In this document: positions 11,217 to 23,342 of the stretch, in pieces
Numbering within the stretch: the stretch's first letter is position 1
Layout: each line of letters opens with the position of its first letter
Assembly (NCBI RefSeq): GCF_030272615.1
Contig: NC_081408.1
Coordinates: 402,717,889-402,781,888 of the forward strand
DNA length: 64,000 nt
Origin: Cryptomeria japonica
Lineage: Eukaryota > Streptophyta > Pinopsida > Cupressales > Cupressaceae
Direction of reading: 5' to 3'
Translations under genes and position numbers: made by a program
Notes under the pieces: model-generated
What the model was told of the DNA's origin: nothing
What the model saw: only the letters and a program-made list of their open reading frames with translations
Databases searched by the model: none

Positions 11217-12560
11217 AGGAGTTCTCAAACAACCTTGGCTGCTTTAGCCAATATAACAGGTGAAACCAAATTAGGGAACATTGAATTGTATTCTTTGCAC
11301 AATATCAGGATGTTTTACACTTAAGTCCTTTTTTTTCAAAATGGTATGTTACAATTAATTTATTTTGATTAATCTTCTAGTTCTAAATCTCTCCCCCTTA
11401 TCCAATATGTGGTCTCCCTTTTATAGACACAAGGGATCTTTCTAGATTGGTTACAACTTTTGGCTATGAAACAGTATAATTGTTCATCTTGAAACTAATT
11501 AGTTATCCCCAATAAACCATATAACCACCCCCAAAAACCAAAAGATATTTACAATTATAATTGATTTACAATAAAACTATTGCATATCAGGATGTATGAA
11601 AATACTCCTCCTTAAGGTCCTCGGACAAATACTTCAATGGATATGTATTTTCTTCTTATAAGTTTTAAAATTTGTACTGCAGTGTCTCATGGTATAGTTT
11701 TTCCAGTACGATCAGTTCATAATAATTTTTATGTTGTCCAACACATGTTCTTCATCGTTGATGTCTTCAAATTCTTTGGGAAACTCCTTCACTAATATCT
11801 CCTTCCATTGTTCATGAGGAATGAATGAACCATCATCACCATGGAGGATACTAGGGAGACTTTTTGTGTCTTCTTTATCCAGAAGCTCCTCTTATCAACA
11901 TTTGTGTTTTCGATGTGAGATGCCTTTTCGGTGAGACCCTTCTTTTTCTTTGACACTTACTGTTATACCAAACTCTGACATTTCGGTGTGACCCTGAAAT
12001 ATCTCTCTGATACCACTGCTTTTGATGTGACATCATCCTTTGGCAAGACTCCATCCATTCTCATTAGACTTTCATCATCATACCGAAATTATCATTTCGG
12101 TGAGACATAAAACATGTCTCCTCGATGAATCACTTTCGCTGAGCCTGTACTTTTCGGTAAGATCTCCTATGGCCATGGCCGATTTTCGATGTCACACTAA
12201 AGTTTGTACTTTGCTAGCATATATGTTACATCTCTCTGATAAGTAGGTTTTCGTTGTGATATTGATTTTCAGTGAAGCATCCTCTGCCCTTGTTAGATAT
12301 TTACTATTACGTCAATGCCACTATACTCGTTTGTATTTTGAAGAAACCTCCATATGTCTTTTCAACATTCACTTTCTCAGTGTAACATCTTGTTTCGATG
12401 AAACCACTTTTATCTTTATGGATGCCCACTCCTTGTTCCAAACTTTCTATGGTACACATAGTAGGAAGAATGCTCACAAAATTTTCAGAGTTCAACTCCA
12501 TATTCCCCAATTACACCTGTTTGAAAATTCACCCTCTGTTTATTATGTAGTCATTAAAAT
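11217..12560 (-). mobile_element. GypA right LTR, piece 2 of 3
   Basis: Aligns base for base with about 200-1537 of the left LTR, including CTCTCCCCCTTATCCAAT and TTTTATAGACAC. It stops at the octamer ATTAAAAT (12553-12560), which is also present in the LTR of the inserted LtrB element. The 240 bp equivalent to 1538-1777 are missing. Confidence 0.75.
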
Positions 12561-12615
12561 CTAAATTGGGTTATGTGGATATTGTCATAAAGTTGGTTGT
12601 AAGTTTCCTTACAAG

Positions 12616-12628
12616 TGGTATCAGAGCT
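12616..12628 (+). other. Primer-binding site of LtrB
   Basis: TGGTATCAGAGCT, the initiator-tRNA-Met type site of plant LTR retrotransposons, lies 2 bp after the LTR end at 12613. Confidence 0.8.
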
Positions 12629-13119
12629 ATAAGGTTTTTATGGTGTTATAACCCTAGATGTTGAATCCATGAATGCATGTCAGAATGAAAGACAAGACAA
12701 GATATAAGGGCTTGTTGCAGGTTGCGGGTTGCAGATTTGTGGGCATTTGTTGTAGATCTGGTGTTATAATTTTGTTTCAAAATGGGTTTCCATTGATTTG
12801 TATTTTGGGGGTTTTGAGGGTGGAGTTTCAGATTTGACCTCGTGAGACAAAACGGACCCCATAGTTGTGATAAGGGAGGTCGAGAGATGAATTTTGATAT
12901 ATAACTCGACCCTATTTGGCGATGGAAGAATGAGTGAATTTTTTTTAGACGGCACGACCATACAGCCGTAGCACTTGCACAGTCGTCAAAAAAAAATAAA
13001 AATTATTCCCTACAAAAGAAAAGCCTATCAGCATTTTTTATATGTCGAAATTAAAAAAAAAATTAAAAATAGGCCTTTTGAAAAAGATTTTGAAAAATTA
13101 AAAAATAATTTATGGGTTT

Positions 13120-13330
13120 GGGGGGGGGGGGGGGGGGGGTTCCGCAGACTCCCCGCTTTGTACCCTCGCAACGTGCAGACATTGTCAACTGGTACCACTG
13201 CCGGCTCCAGCCGATAGTTGTTGGCAGACCTCATGGGACCTTGTCTCATGGGGAGATCCTCGGGCAAGGTAACCCGTGGGGACCACCCGTCCCCGTAGGG
13301 TGCGGGCCCAACCCCCCCACGGTGAGTTGT
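13120..13330. other. G20 homopolymer and GC-rich island in the LtrB leader
   Basis: Twenty consecutive G residues (13120-13139) open a ~200-bp block that is visibly far richer in G+C than the surrounding AT-rich DNA. The block contains ACCCGTGGGGACCACC, GGTGCGGGCCC and a C7 run. It sits ~500 bp after the primer-binding site in the untranslated leader. Open frames across it on both strands are by-products of the GC content. The exact G count may be unreliable in an assembly. Confidence 0.6.
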
Positions 13331-13339
13331 TATTTCAAA

Positions 13340-16300
13340 CAAACAATTAAAAAGTTTTTCCGCCAAATTCAAATTTAATAAATGTTTGTTTTTTTAAATA
13401 AAAACTTTGGAATTTTAAAATGTGCCGGCCAATCTATATTATATGCCAGATAGTGGGTGCGCCCGGCCAGTGGGCCCCACCTGGTACAAATAAAAATATT
13501 TTTTTTGGCATATTGTGAAAATGGAAAATTATTATACAGCAAATTAGTGAATATTTCTTTTTGGAGTCCATTTGCTTGCACATAGCCTAATAGGTTGTTT
13601 TTCTTTCATGGAGCATATCTTGATCATATGGTGTCGGTTTTTTGACTTCTTATAGTCGTTGGAAAGGTGGTTCAGTGTACTTCATGATTATATAATTAGT
13701 TTTTTCAAATTTTTTGGTTTGGGCAGTGAAATGTTAGCTAGAAGTAACAGTTACCTTTATGGCTTTGAGAGGTCATAACTTGAGCATACAAAGCTGGATT
13801 TTGGACTTCGAATAGTCGATAGAAAGCTCTTAGATAGCACTATATTTTGGTTCATATTTGGAGTAGGTTTTAAATTATTTGTTTGCTGATATTTTGATCT
13901 GAGTTGTTTATGGGTTCTTTTGACTATGGTGACATTATGAGTTTGTGACATGTTTAGTCTTGGAGATTTGGGTTTGATGTCATTGTACACTCAATATTAT
14001 ATCTTGATTCCTCTCATGTTGACATGGTTATTAGTTTTGGTTTGAGTATGTATGTTGCATTGGTGGGTCTACAAGTTGTGTAGTGTTGTAGGCGGTCTAT
14101 ACTTACAAGATTGTATTTATGGCTTGGATATGGGTTGTCTATGCCCATAGACCTTTCATTGTTGATGCATATTAAGATTGGTGGCTTGGTTTAGTCATAT
14201 GGCTTGCTAATTTTGTTGTCATGTTGAGGAGGAAAGATGTTATTAGGTACAGTCATAGTGGAGGACCTATGGTGTTTGCTATGTGGTGCTGATGGGTTGG
14301 ACATATTGGGAGTTAGATCTTGTTTCATGGAGGTGATCATGATGCCATGGTTGTTCCTTGTGTTTAGGGACTTTGGCATGACATGATTGGATTTGCAGGT
14401 GCTTTGATTGATGATATTCTAATTTAGATTCTTGATTGGTTATGGCGGTGTATCTTCTTGTTTGAGGATCATGGTTACTTTCACTTTTGGGAGCTCATGA
14501 TACATGCTTTGAGCTCTTTGATTGTTAGATGGATTTGGTAGATTCTCATGTTAGAGGATGGTTTTATCATGATGTCATGGATAGCTTGGATACACTTTTA
14601 GTGGGAGCTTTTGACAGTGATGATGTGGTAGTGTAGGATTTGATCTTGATTGTTTATTTGGTGGTTTTGTATCTTCTTGAGATGGAGTTCATGGTTTACT
14701 TGATATTGTTGACATTTCAGTTGTATGTGTGTAGACCTAGATGGTCTTCATTTAGGAGATGGTTATCACAATGCTATGGAGAGCTTGGTATCACGGTTCA
14801 GTGGGAGCTTGTAGCAGTGATGTGTATTCACTATTGGATGGTGGATGATCTTCTTGGTGTGCAGATGTTTGGAGGATGTCTTAGATCTTGTTGTTGCAGG
14901 AGGGTCTTTCACATTTGTGGGTACACTTGTAGAAGATGGTGATCTTCATGATATTTAAGGATGTTAACATCTTCAGGGCTCAAGTAGTCCTTGGTTGAGG
15001 TGAGGTTTATGCTTTCATTTGACACGTTATCCTTGCTTTGATAGGATGGTTGATATTATATCATGGTGCACTCTTGATACCATTTTAGAATTTTGGCATG
15101 ATATGGTTATTTGATATGTTCACATGGAGCATGTTATCTCATTGGTGGAGATGGTTAGATCATGTTGGCATGTCATGTTCCCGATTTTGCAGTTGGAGGT
15201 TTGACATTAATCTTGGTAGTTCTCTTTGTATTGGGTACATGATCGTTTACTTGATTCCTTCATGGTGATGCTATGTTGCATTTGGAGTTTGGCATGGATT
15301 GATTGGTTACAGGCACTCATGGATACTTGTAGACTTAGGTGATGATAGTATTCTCTTGTGATTAGAGATATTTGTTGGAATGGTTGATGGTTTCAGCAGG
15401 AAGTCCAAGGAGCATTCACCTGGTATGGACTTGAGAGGAGATTGTTCATAGATGAGTCATGATGACTTGGACGTCTTGGAGGAGCATTCTCTTTCCCCAC
15501 TCTTGGTCTACTCGATGGTTTTATTACTTGAGAGGTATTGCCCATTGTTCCTTTCAGGTGCATTATATTTATGCTTATCTTTCATAGATATGGATCTTGA
15601 GCTATGGATAGATGGTTAGTTCTGGAGGATTCAGTTTGAGAGATGTTTGGCATTGGTTATCTCCTTGTGCATTTGAGTTATTATTATGATGGTGGCAGTC
15701 ATTGATATTAGTTTGGGAGATGGTTTTTTGGGTGTATTCCCTAGGCTTGGGAATGGATATTTAGTTTGATCTTCTTGGTTATGAGAGGCTTACATCCATG
15801 TTGGTTACATGTTATATATGTTTGTTTGGTCCAAGGAACTGAACAATGTTTGGGTGTTATGCTTTTCATGTGGGGTTTTATGGAGGAGATAAAACTTGAC
15901 ACAGTTAGCATTTAGAGGTGTGTGTAGAAGGACATACTACAGGATTTGATTTGTAGTGTTTCTCTCTTTATTTCAGTTATCTTCCTGGATGTTCGTGTTC
16001 ACATTACATTGGTTGGAGGTTGTTTGGAGCTATGTGTTCACTTGTTTTGTGTTCATGTGTTGTCTTGTGGGAGATGGCATAGAGGTTCCTTTATCTCTTT
16101 CTTTTTTTGGTGTGGAGAATATGGGAGAATGTTGGAGACACGGTGTGCGAGTGGTAGTTGCAGGTTATCGGTTTACATGATGTTCATATTGATGTGGATG
16201 TTCATGATACTACATGGTTACACTTATATGATATGTTGCTAGTGGATGCATTTCTGATATTGACATTACCTATGCAATGGGATTTCCTTGGTGTACATAC

Positions 16301-16920
16301 GTGGTAGGTATTGCACTTGGGGTTATGGTTGCATATGTTGATGAGATGTTATTCACTTGGTTTGTATGCCTTGGAGGCATGTATAGTTGATGTGTTAGCA
16401 CTTGGTGTGGGTTTTATTTCAGCTATGTAAACAACTACCTTTGCATTGGACACCTTTGGATTAGTGTTTGTGTTCAGATATCAGTTGGTGCATGACTTAT
16501 CATTTGTTGCAACAGATTGTGTGACTTTCTCTTTGGATGGCCTTTTCATATCCAGTGGCAGTGGCATGATGGAGGGTGGGAGCATTCATGTATGAGATGG
16601 TGGTCACTTTGTTTCTTGTTGCAGGTATCTTAATGGAGCACTTGGATTCCATGATGGTATATGTGCGTGGAGAGATCAATCTCTTATTTGTGTGATGGAT
16701 TACTTCTTGGCCCTTATGCAATGTATACAACAAGTGGGAGAATGTTGGGAAAATGGTGTTGTACACCCTGCATAATAATGTTTCATTGTTGTATTATTTT
16801 ATTGTTGTGTGAGGTGGACACGAAATTATATTGTAATATCATTGTATTGTTGCACCTGGGAGCACCTAGATGGACATGCAACATGTAGAGATTCCCTTGG
16901 AATATTCTTGTAACTACTTG
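13340..16920. other. Non-coding, decayed tandem-repeat interior of LtrB
   Basis: No supported gene. The plus strand is T/G-rich with recurring words such as GGTTATTATCATG-, TGGGAGCTT and CATGGATAGCTTGG. One readable repeat pair is the segment near 14548-14640 and the segment near 14745-14830: both contain AG(A)GGATGG(TT)-TATCA, ATGTCATGGA or ATGCTATGGA, GAGCTTGG-type words and GTGGGAGCTT, spaced about 200 bp. This is consistent with diverged tandem repeats. The ORFs read through it (for example 14640-14942) have no protein-like composition. Confidence 0.45.
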
Positions 16921-16962
16921 ATGAGTTGTATTGACACATTGGTATTATTATAGTGTATTTAT

Positions 16963-17106
16963 TTAATATTGGGGAATGCAATTGTGATTAAGTACCCAAT
17001 ATTAAGTGTTTGTCAAGGGTAGGTAGAAAAATATTATATTTTATTGTCACATGGTTTTGATGTAATACCACTTGGTGGTTTTTTGGTTGCTTGTCTCTAT
17101 AAAAGC
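16963..17106 (+). promoter_or_regulatory. Possible LTR promoter in LtrB: hairpin plus TATA box
   Basis: A perfect 11-bp inverted repeat, TTAATATTGGG (16963-16973) with CCCAATATTAA (16995-17005), lies ~90 bp upstream of a good TATA box, CTATAAAAG (17098-17106). This layout fits U3 sequence of an LTR. Whether it belongs to the LtrB 3' LTR or to a separate nested solo LTR could not be decided, because no second copy is present. Confidence 0.4.
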
Positions 17107-17485
17107 ACCACAAGGGTAGTTGTTTGGGTTGGTGGTGCGGGAGCACCTAGGACTTAGGCTCGTAGTCCTTCCACAATTTTGGCTTGTACTGAACTTAGCC
17201 AAGTTAGGTTTCTAATAAGGCCTCCAGGAGGGTCCAAGGTGTGTGTGTGTATGTTTGATTTGAGTCAAGTGTAGGCCTAGTTAAGTTAGTTTTCTTCCTA
17301 GGCTTGCATCTTTGTGAGTAGGTGGTAGCTTGAGTAGGTAAATGACCTTCTTGTTGGTCAAAAGAGGCATAAATTGGTGTGATAATTAGAGAGGTTTAGA
17401 ATAGACTTAGGAATGTTTAAAAATTCATGAGTAATGACTTGTAATAGGTTGCTTAAGTTGTAAAGACAAAATGTGAAAAGTTGTA

Positions 17486-17588
17486 AAAGTTGTCATGACA
17501 ACTTTGGTCCTAAAAGAGCTTAGCGGTGGAGTTAGGGTTAGCACTTTGACCTAGGATGCCTCCACATGTGGGTAAGACTATTTAAACC
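17486..17588 (+). promoter_or_regulatory. Perfect 20-bp palindrome upstream of a second TATA-like box
   Basis: AAAGTTGTCATGACAACTTT (17486-17505) is a perfect palindrome. A TATA-like ACTATTTAAAC (17578-17588) follows about 75 bp downstream. The spacing is that of an upstream promoter element in plant LTRs. No transcript evidence can be seen from the sequence. Confidence 0.35.
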
Positions 17589-18879
17589 TCCTCTTGCATG
17601 GTTACCAAGGTTGGAAGTTTTATTTTGTATGATTGGCAATCTGAAACTACTCATTTTCAGACTGTTGTCACTGTTTTGGTCTTCTTTTGCATAAAATGTG
17701 AACACTAATGGATTGAATCCATTGATCCAGTTTTGGATTGTATTTATTTGGTGTATTCCAGTACTATTTGGCTTATTTCATTCTTTGTAGATAGAGTGTG
17801 TTATTACTTTCATTGTTTTGTTTCCAAACAGCCAGTTTTGGCTTGTAAATAACAAATTCTTGTAAAATGGTTGCCCCATAAAATCCCTCCGTGCTACCAT
17901 CACAGCCTATTGGGACATGGAAGGAAACCCTATGTATAGTGTAAATATGTAGGGAGGAGTTATGGAAGTGGAGTTTATCATGGTTACCACCTTGTTCTAG
18001 GCGAGTCCAGGAGCAACCCGGCTAGAGAAAATAGGGTGAAAATTGAAGGCATAGTGCAGGGGTCAATAAAAAACCTTAACAAAATCATTTGGGATGATTC
18101 ATGAGGTCCATAAAAAGTTTTAGTAGCAAGGAGAAACCTTGACAAGTCATTTAGATTCCCATTTCACAAAGTTGAACAGTCACTATCGATTAAAGGCCTA
18201 GAAACCAAACCCTCATTTTTGGGTTAGGGCACAGTACGACATTTTGGAAGACTAAAACCAGAAAAATATCCTAGGGATGGGTGAGTGATTGAAGAAAATT
18301 AACACTCTTTGCAAGGTCTTTTGGACCGTAAAACCAAAAACCCTCAAAAACCGGATTTAGGAGGCCTAATTGGGGCTCATCCTTGTAGCCCTATTTCTAG
18401 GCAAATTCGTGAAATCGGTAAGGAAGATAAAGATTGCAAAACCTCAAATGGACCAAATTGGATACATTCCATGGTAGATTCCACCTCCACACCTCTACAA
18501 TGACTCACAATAGTATGGGGGTGAAAAGTAAGAAATTGACAAGTTGTAGTCAAGATAGCAAGATTGAGCATATGGGAAACACATTGAAATGGTAGGGTTC
18601 TTAGTCAAATACTTGTTGCAAACACCTTTGAGATTGGTAAGGAGAAAGTCCTAGCAGGGATTGGAAGGACTTGGAGGTCTTGGAGCATAGCTAGACCTGG
18701 TGAGGTTGGTGGAATTGAGCAACACCAACTAGGTGAAGTGTGAGCAAGCTAGGTAAACCCTATCAGTTGGTCAGTTAGCTAGGTTAGCATTTGTGAAGGA
18801 GGAAGCATGGCATGGGATGTGTGGATTCATGATTAGTCACATGGAGTGCTTGGTTATGACTAATTTTTTGAAGGCTTTC

Positions 18880-19099
18880 CATAGTTGTATTGTAATGGAC
18901 ACATTGTTGATAATACATGGTGGATGCTTTTGGAGGCAGGGTTTTTCCCTCGTGAGCGTTTTCCCAGGGTATATACTGTGTCACATTTTCATGGGTATGT
19001 TGTCTATTCTTTGCATGTGGATTCTATGTGTTGATTTGATTAAAATTTAAATTGGGTAATGTGGAAATTGTCATAAAGTTGGCTGCAAGTTTCCTTACA
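18880..19099 (+). mobile_element. 3' LTR end (R-U5 part) of LtrB
   Basis: Contains the copia-style U5 block GGTTTTTCCCTCGTGAGCGT followed by TTTTCCCAGGGTATATACTG, and ends TTCCTTACA at 19099. Its last ~60 bp match the truncated 5' LTR at 12553-12613. The LTR start was not located; 18880 marks only the part recognised. Confidence 0.5.
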
Positions 19100-19766
19100 C
19101 CTTACTCTTGTTGCAATATGGCAAAAGTCTTTCCACACTTTTGCAACTACTCCAAAATTTTGCCCTTTTCCCTTTGTGAAATGGTAATAACTTCTTGTCT
19201 TGAGTTCTTCGTATCACTGTTTCGTAGACCACCTAACAAGGGTCTTGTGAAATAGCGACATCTTCATGGTCTTTACTGTCCTTGTCACTATTTCACAAAT
19301 TGCCTAATATAGTGAGACAAAGATCCTACGAAATAGCGATGATTAATCATATATCCATATTTGGACTTAGATAAAATGATGGGTAAGGTATAAGGATATT
19401 TTTAGGGAAATGGTAAGAGGTATGAATTCTTTTAAGTGGAAAATAAGGCATAATTTGGTTAAGGTCTTTGGATGGTTTGAACACTTGATTTATCATTTGA
19501 TTTTTTGAATTGCTAGAAAACAAATTGAATTTTGGCACGAGGGGAATGTCATACTACAACTAGTCATTTGATGGACAGTAGTGGGAAACTAATTGGACAC
19601 TTTGATACAGTGGTGGGAAGATAATTTATATAGACAATAATGGGAGAATAAAAGGGTGATGAGAAAATGGTGGGAAAGTTGTGAATTTTGTAATGACACT
19701 AGTGAGGGAATACTTAGTTTTTAAAATCTGTATAGAAATGTTCTCTAGTTTTGTGAGGTGCTAACA
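19100..19766 (-). mobile_element. GypA right LTR, piece 3 of 3 (outer end)
   Basis: Aligns with 1778-2448 of the left LTR, including the sentence-like match around AATAATGGGAGAATAAAAGG. It ends GTGCTAACA at 19766, the inverted counterpart of the TGTT start at 5271. The three pieces together give a LTR of about 2.6 kb, or ~2.9 kb with the deleted part. Confidence 0.75.
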
Positions 19767-21093
19767 ACTTATAAATGTTGTGGATGAAAGGGTAGTTATC
19801 TCAATGAGGTTTATAGAAGATGATGAATTCATCAATACCCCAGAGTTCAAAGATTTTTGGATGAAGATAAAGATGAAGGAGTTTGGGGAAAGAAAACAAA
19901 TGAAACTCAAGGGTGTGGATGAATCCAAGCATGAGGAAATAATTGACCAAACCTTCATAGAAATAAAATTTGATGATACACATATTACTCTAGCAGAAGC
20001 AAGATAAGTAGTCATGAAGAGTAACATGTTGATTGTTCCAGGAATGACACTAAATTAAATGTTCTTATTAGATCAAGAAAGGTAGCAGGAAGACCTCATG
20101 CTAATAGCAGAGTTCTATTCTGAAGAAGGGGTAAGTGGTATGGGGTATAACCCAAAAATTGAGATACTAGCTACCTGGGTGATGTTTAAAATCACTAGCA
20201 AGCCAAAGCTAGTAGATATGGTGAAAGAGACATAGGGAACAACTATTTTAAAAACCATGAAAGATACCTCCTCATTGGAGGTGGCCACACCAACCATGCA
20301 CACTGCTATGTTTACCAGGGATGCAATGAAACACATGCGACAAAAGATAATTGAACTTGAAAAGGGGCACAAGGAGATGAATAATGAAATTAACAGGTTA
20401 TATATTGAAAATGCCATGTTGAAAAAAAAGAAGAAAAAAGGATAACCTAATGATCAAAATAAAGCCATCATTTTGCACAAACATGCTACTTCTACACGCA
20501 CAAACAACAATGAAGATGGTAAAGGATGGAGTGAGGAGAAACAAAAGTATGAGAAAGAAATCAAGGAATTAAGAGCGGCCAATGCAGAAGCTTTGCAAAA
20601 GGTGCCACAATAGATCCTTAGTACTTTTGATCAAATATTGACACATAGAGTGAAACTCATTACTAACATGTTGGACGAGGTGTATAAGGGATATAATTCC
20701 TTATTGAATATGATAGAAGTATTTATAGAAAATAAACCTAAATTGGAAGCTTTATCAAAAAGGTGGCAGTCAACATATCTTACCTTAGTCACTTTGTGTA
20801 AAGTAACACAAAGGGATCCTAATGCTCCTCCTGTAATAAAAGAGACTAATGAAATAATAAGTGCAATCATTAAAGAGATCAAGTATGTTTCTAGTGAAGA
20901 ACAAAAAGTGAGGGCCAAAATTTATTCTTTCCATACATTTCAACACTGGACCATACCTCATATCATTGATAAGGATAAGCACATGAGGGATTTTAATGAC
21001 TCGAAAATTGTCTTCTGTCAAATGGTGCCAAAAATTATAATGCACATGAAGGAGGAAAGAGACATGTGCATTCAAAGTTTCAATTTGTTTTAG
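19767..21093 (+). pseudogene. Decayed ORF, coiled-coil rich, unknown family; interrupted by GypA
   Basis: Three open segments (19780-20007, 20257-20445, 20638-21093) share one reading frame, and the bridging sequence in that frame is protein-like and broken only by about six stop codons. Read through, it is a ~440-codon product. It has an acidic/lysine-rich start (FGERKQMKLKGVDESKHEE), a central heptad-rich coiled coil (KHMRQKIIELEKGHKEMNNE) ending in a poly-lysine run, and a C-terminal helical region with IKEIKYVSSEEQKVRAKIY. The frame is open right up to the GypA LTR border, so the upstream half was probably separated by that insertion. No named domain was recognised; a retroelement accessory or gag-like protein is one possibility, a lost host gene another. 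Confidence 0.5.
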
Positions 21094-23300
21094 GATAGGG
21101 TCATAACATTAGATGATGGTTACTCAAAGTTGTTATAGAGGTAAGGGCAATGACAGACAAAAAACGGAAAGATCACCTTATGAATGTGTCTACCATCTAG
21201 AGCTTCGAATTGCCAATAGAATACAAAGTATACTAGTGAGAGGCAACATACTTGAAGGCCTCCGGAGATTAAGTGCTCAAAAAGTTAGGCGATGGATGTG
21301 GAGCACACCCAACTTAAAGTAAAACCTTGCCAGACCCAACGGTCACATGTTGCTACTCACAGTGTCATGATAAAGGGCTTACTCACATTCACCAGCTATT
21401 CCCATATTTCATTATTGTGTTTTATTTTCATGCTTGCTAAAAAAAACTTTGTCAAAAACTTTTAATGTTTTAATTAAGTTCTCTTTTAATTATGCATAAA
21501 ATATTTAGTTATGAAGAGTTGCAATGTAACGATCTGAAGCTTGTTGCTTCTTTTGATTTTGATAAATAAGAAAGAAACTAGGACCGAAAGAAAAAAAAGG
21601 GGGGACAAGATAGAGAAATAGATAGGAATATAAGCAATATAAGTAGCAAGAAAATTTTGTACCTTCTTACAGTTGTATACACCTAAAAATGGTCTGAAGA
21701 TAATTAATTAAATAAGCAATTATTTAATTAATCTCTCCTCCCCAATTTAATTGAATTCACTAAGCAATTTGATTAAATCTCTTATTCATCTACTTATTAA
21801 TAAATCTAAGGATTTATTAAATAGGTTCATTTCATTTCACCCCTTTAATTAATTAATTCAAATTAATTAAATTCCCTCCACCAAAATCATTTCTTCCAAC
21901 TCCTAATTAATTAAAACAAATCAATGAGTGGTTGAGACTAATTAGCCATTTTCCTAATATTTGAATTTCTAAATTCAAATTCTCCTAACTTCTACCACCC
22001 CTGAACCTAACCATTCCTAAACCTAACCCATTCTACCTACCACCTTGTCCCCTTTCATCCAACATCTTCTAGAACCTTTGTGACACTTGTCACTAAGTGT
22101 TCCCTTTAATCCAACTCCCTTTGCCAACTTCCTCCAATTTAACCATTGATATCTTCAGATCAATCTCAACCGTTGATTCATGCCAACTCACCCCTAGCCT
22201 TGGGAAATCCTATATATAGACCTCATTTTGGAGCAATATTGGTCCCAATTTCATATGATTTTTGCATATCATTTGGTCCCAATTTGATTTCATCATTTGC
22301 ATTGTTATTATAGGCATCTAGCTTATAGTTTATCATTCTTAGCAATGTTATCATGCTCAATTTAGCTTAAATCTTAGCTTAATCATGCTAGGATAATCAA
22401 TCATTCATATAGCTTAATCATGCTATTCTTGCTAGATCATGCATTTTCAGCATTCAAATCCTCCATCTAAGTGTAGTCAAGTCACTGGAATTTGCATACT
22501 GAGATCTGAGAGCAAAATTCATACTCGCATTTACTAGGAGGCAATAAGTCGATTAGCTATGGTTTTGTCTTCCATTGTTTCAATTTTCTAACCATTGCTT
22601 GTAATGATTTATTGAGTGCATTGTGGTTGTAGGTACAGGTACACTTCACAAAACACGACAATAGTGGTGAACTATAATACAAGAATCCAAATTTTCCTGC
22701 TCTCAGATATTTGTTGATTGTGGATGATAAGATATTATATGGTTGTCTCCAATTTATTTCTCTCTCATTTGTTTAATTCAGATTATCAAGGGTAATTTCT
22801 GATTTATTAAAACAACTTTATCTACTTTGTGTGATTTGATTAATTGGTTTCTATAAGACAGAATTAAATTCTGTTTAATTGAGTTACAATAATTTGGAAG
22901 AAAAATACTTGGATTAAAAAGAAGAACCTGATAATATTACATTTATGCATTCTTTATATAAAGTATAAACACACTTGTATGCCAAGTAACTTGAATTCAG
23001 ATCAGGAATTGGATATATTTGACTTTGTAGCCCTAAAGGAAGGCACTGATCTAAAAAAAATAAAAATTCATTGGACTCGGTTCTTGTTTATTTGTTTCAG
23101 AAAAGTAGGTAGGAGTAGGAGTAATCAGGTATGAAACATCCACTTCAAGTACATGTGCCCTACTAAGTGGATTTGAATAAGGGTATTAACATAAAATTAT
23201 ACATCTGCACTAATTGTCAAAATGTGCACCTGCCTTAGTATGGTAGAACCAAAAGTGCAGGAGTAATTAATCCTCTTGTAGATTAATTCTCATTCATTGG
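21094..23300. other. AT-rich stretch with LTR-like promoter, no gene
   Basis: No supported ORF. 21660-21930 is dense in AATTAATTAA words. A TATA box (CTATATATAGA, 22210-22220) is followed by a T-rich leader, as in plant LTRs. No repeat partner in the window confirms an LTR, so identity is open. It could be the 3' LTR side of the minus-strand GypC remnant or an independent solo LTR. Confidence 0.35.
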
Positions 23301-23342
23301 CCAAGTCAGTTGCTAATCCTGATCATAGAACTTGGCACATTC

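Larger units (their letters stand above)
12553..19099 (+). mobile_element. LtrB: 6.5-kb non-coding LTR retrotransposon inserted in the GypA LTR
   Basis: A ~60-bp direct repeat (12553-12613 and 19039-19099, both ending TTTCCTTACA) flanks the insert. The left copy is followed two bases later by a textbook primer-binding site, TGGTATCAGAGCT. The right copy belongs to a longer 3' LTR that carries a copia-style U5 (GTTTTTCCCTCGTGAGCGTT...). The left LTR thus keeps only its last ~60 bp. A single deletion would remove both the rest of that LTR and 240 bp of the GypA LTR. The interior shows no gag or pol on either strand, as in LARD-type (large non-autonomous) elements. Confidence 0.65.

Noticed and set aside
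13028-13378. ORFs on both strands through the GC island
   Set aside because: Proline/glycine runs derive from G20 and C7 tracts. Overlapping frames on both strands are expected from GC-rich DNA with few stops.
14640-16242. Plus-strand ORFs of 60-100 codons inside LtrB
   Set aside because: Composition (Cys/Trp/Leu/Val-rich) reflects T/G-rich non-coding repeats, with no domain or frame continuity.
12553-19099. LTR element with genuine ~60-bp LTRs (TRIM-like)
   Set aside because: The right copy continues into a longer copia-style LTR, and the loss of 240 bp of flanking GypA LTR shows that the left copy was truncated by deletion.
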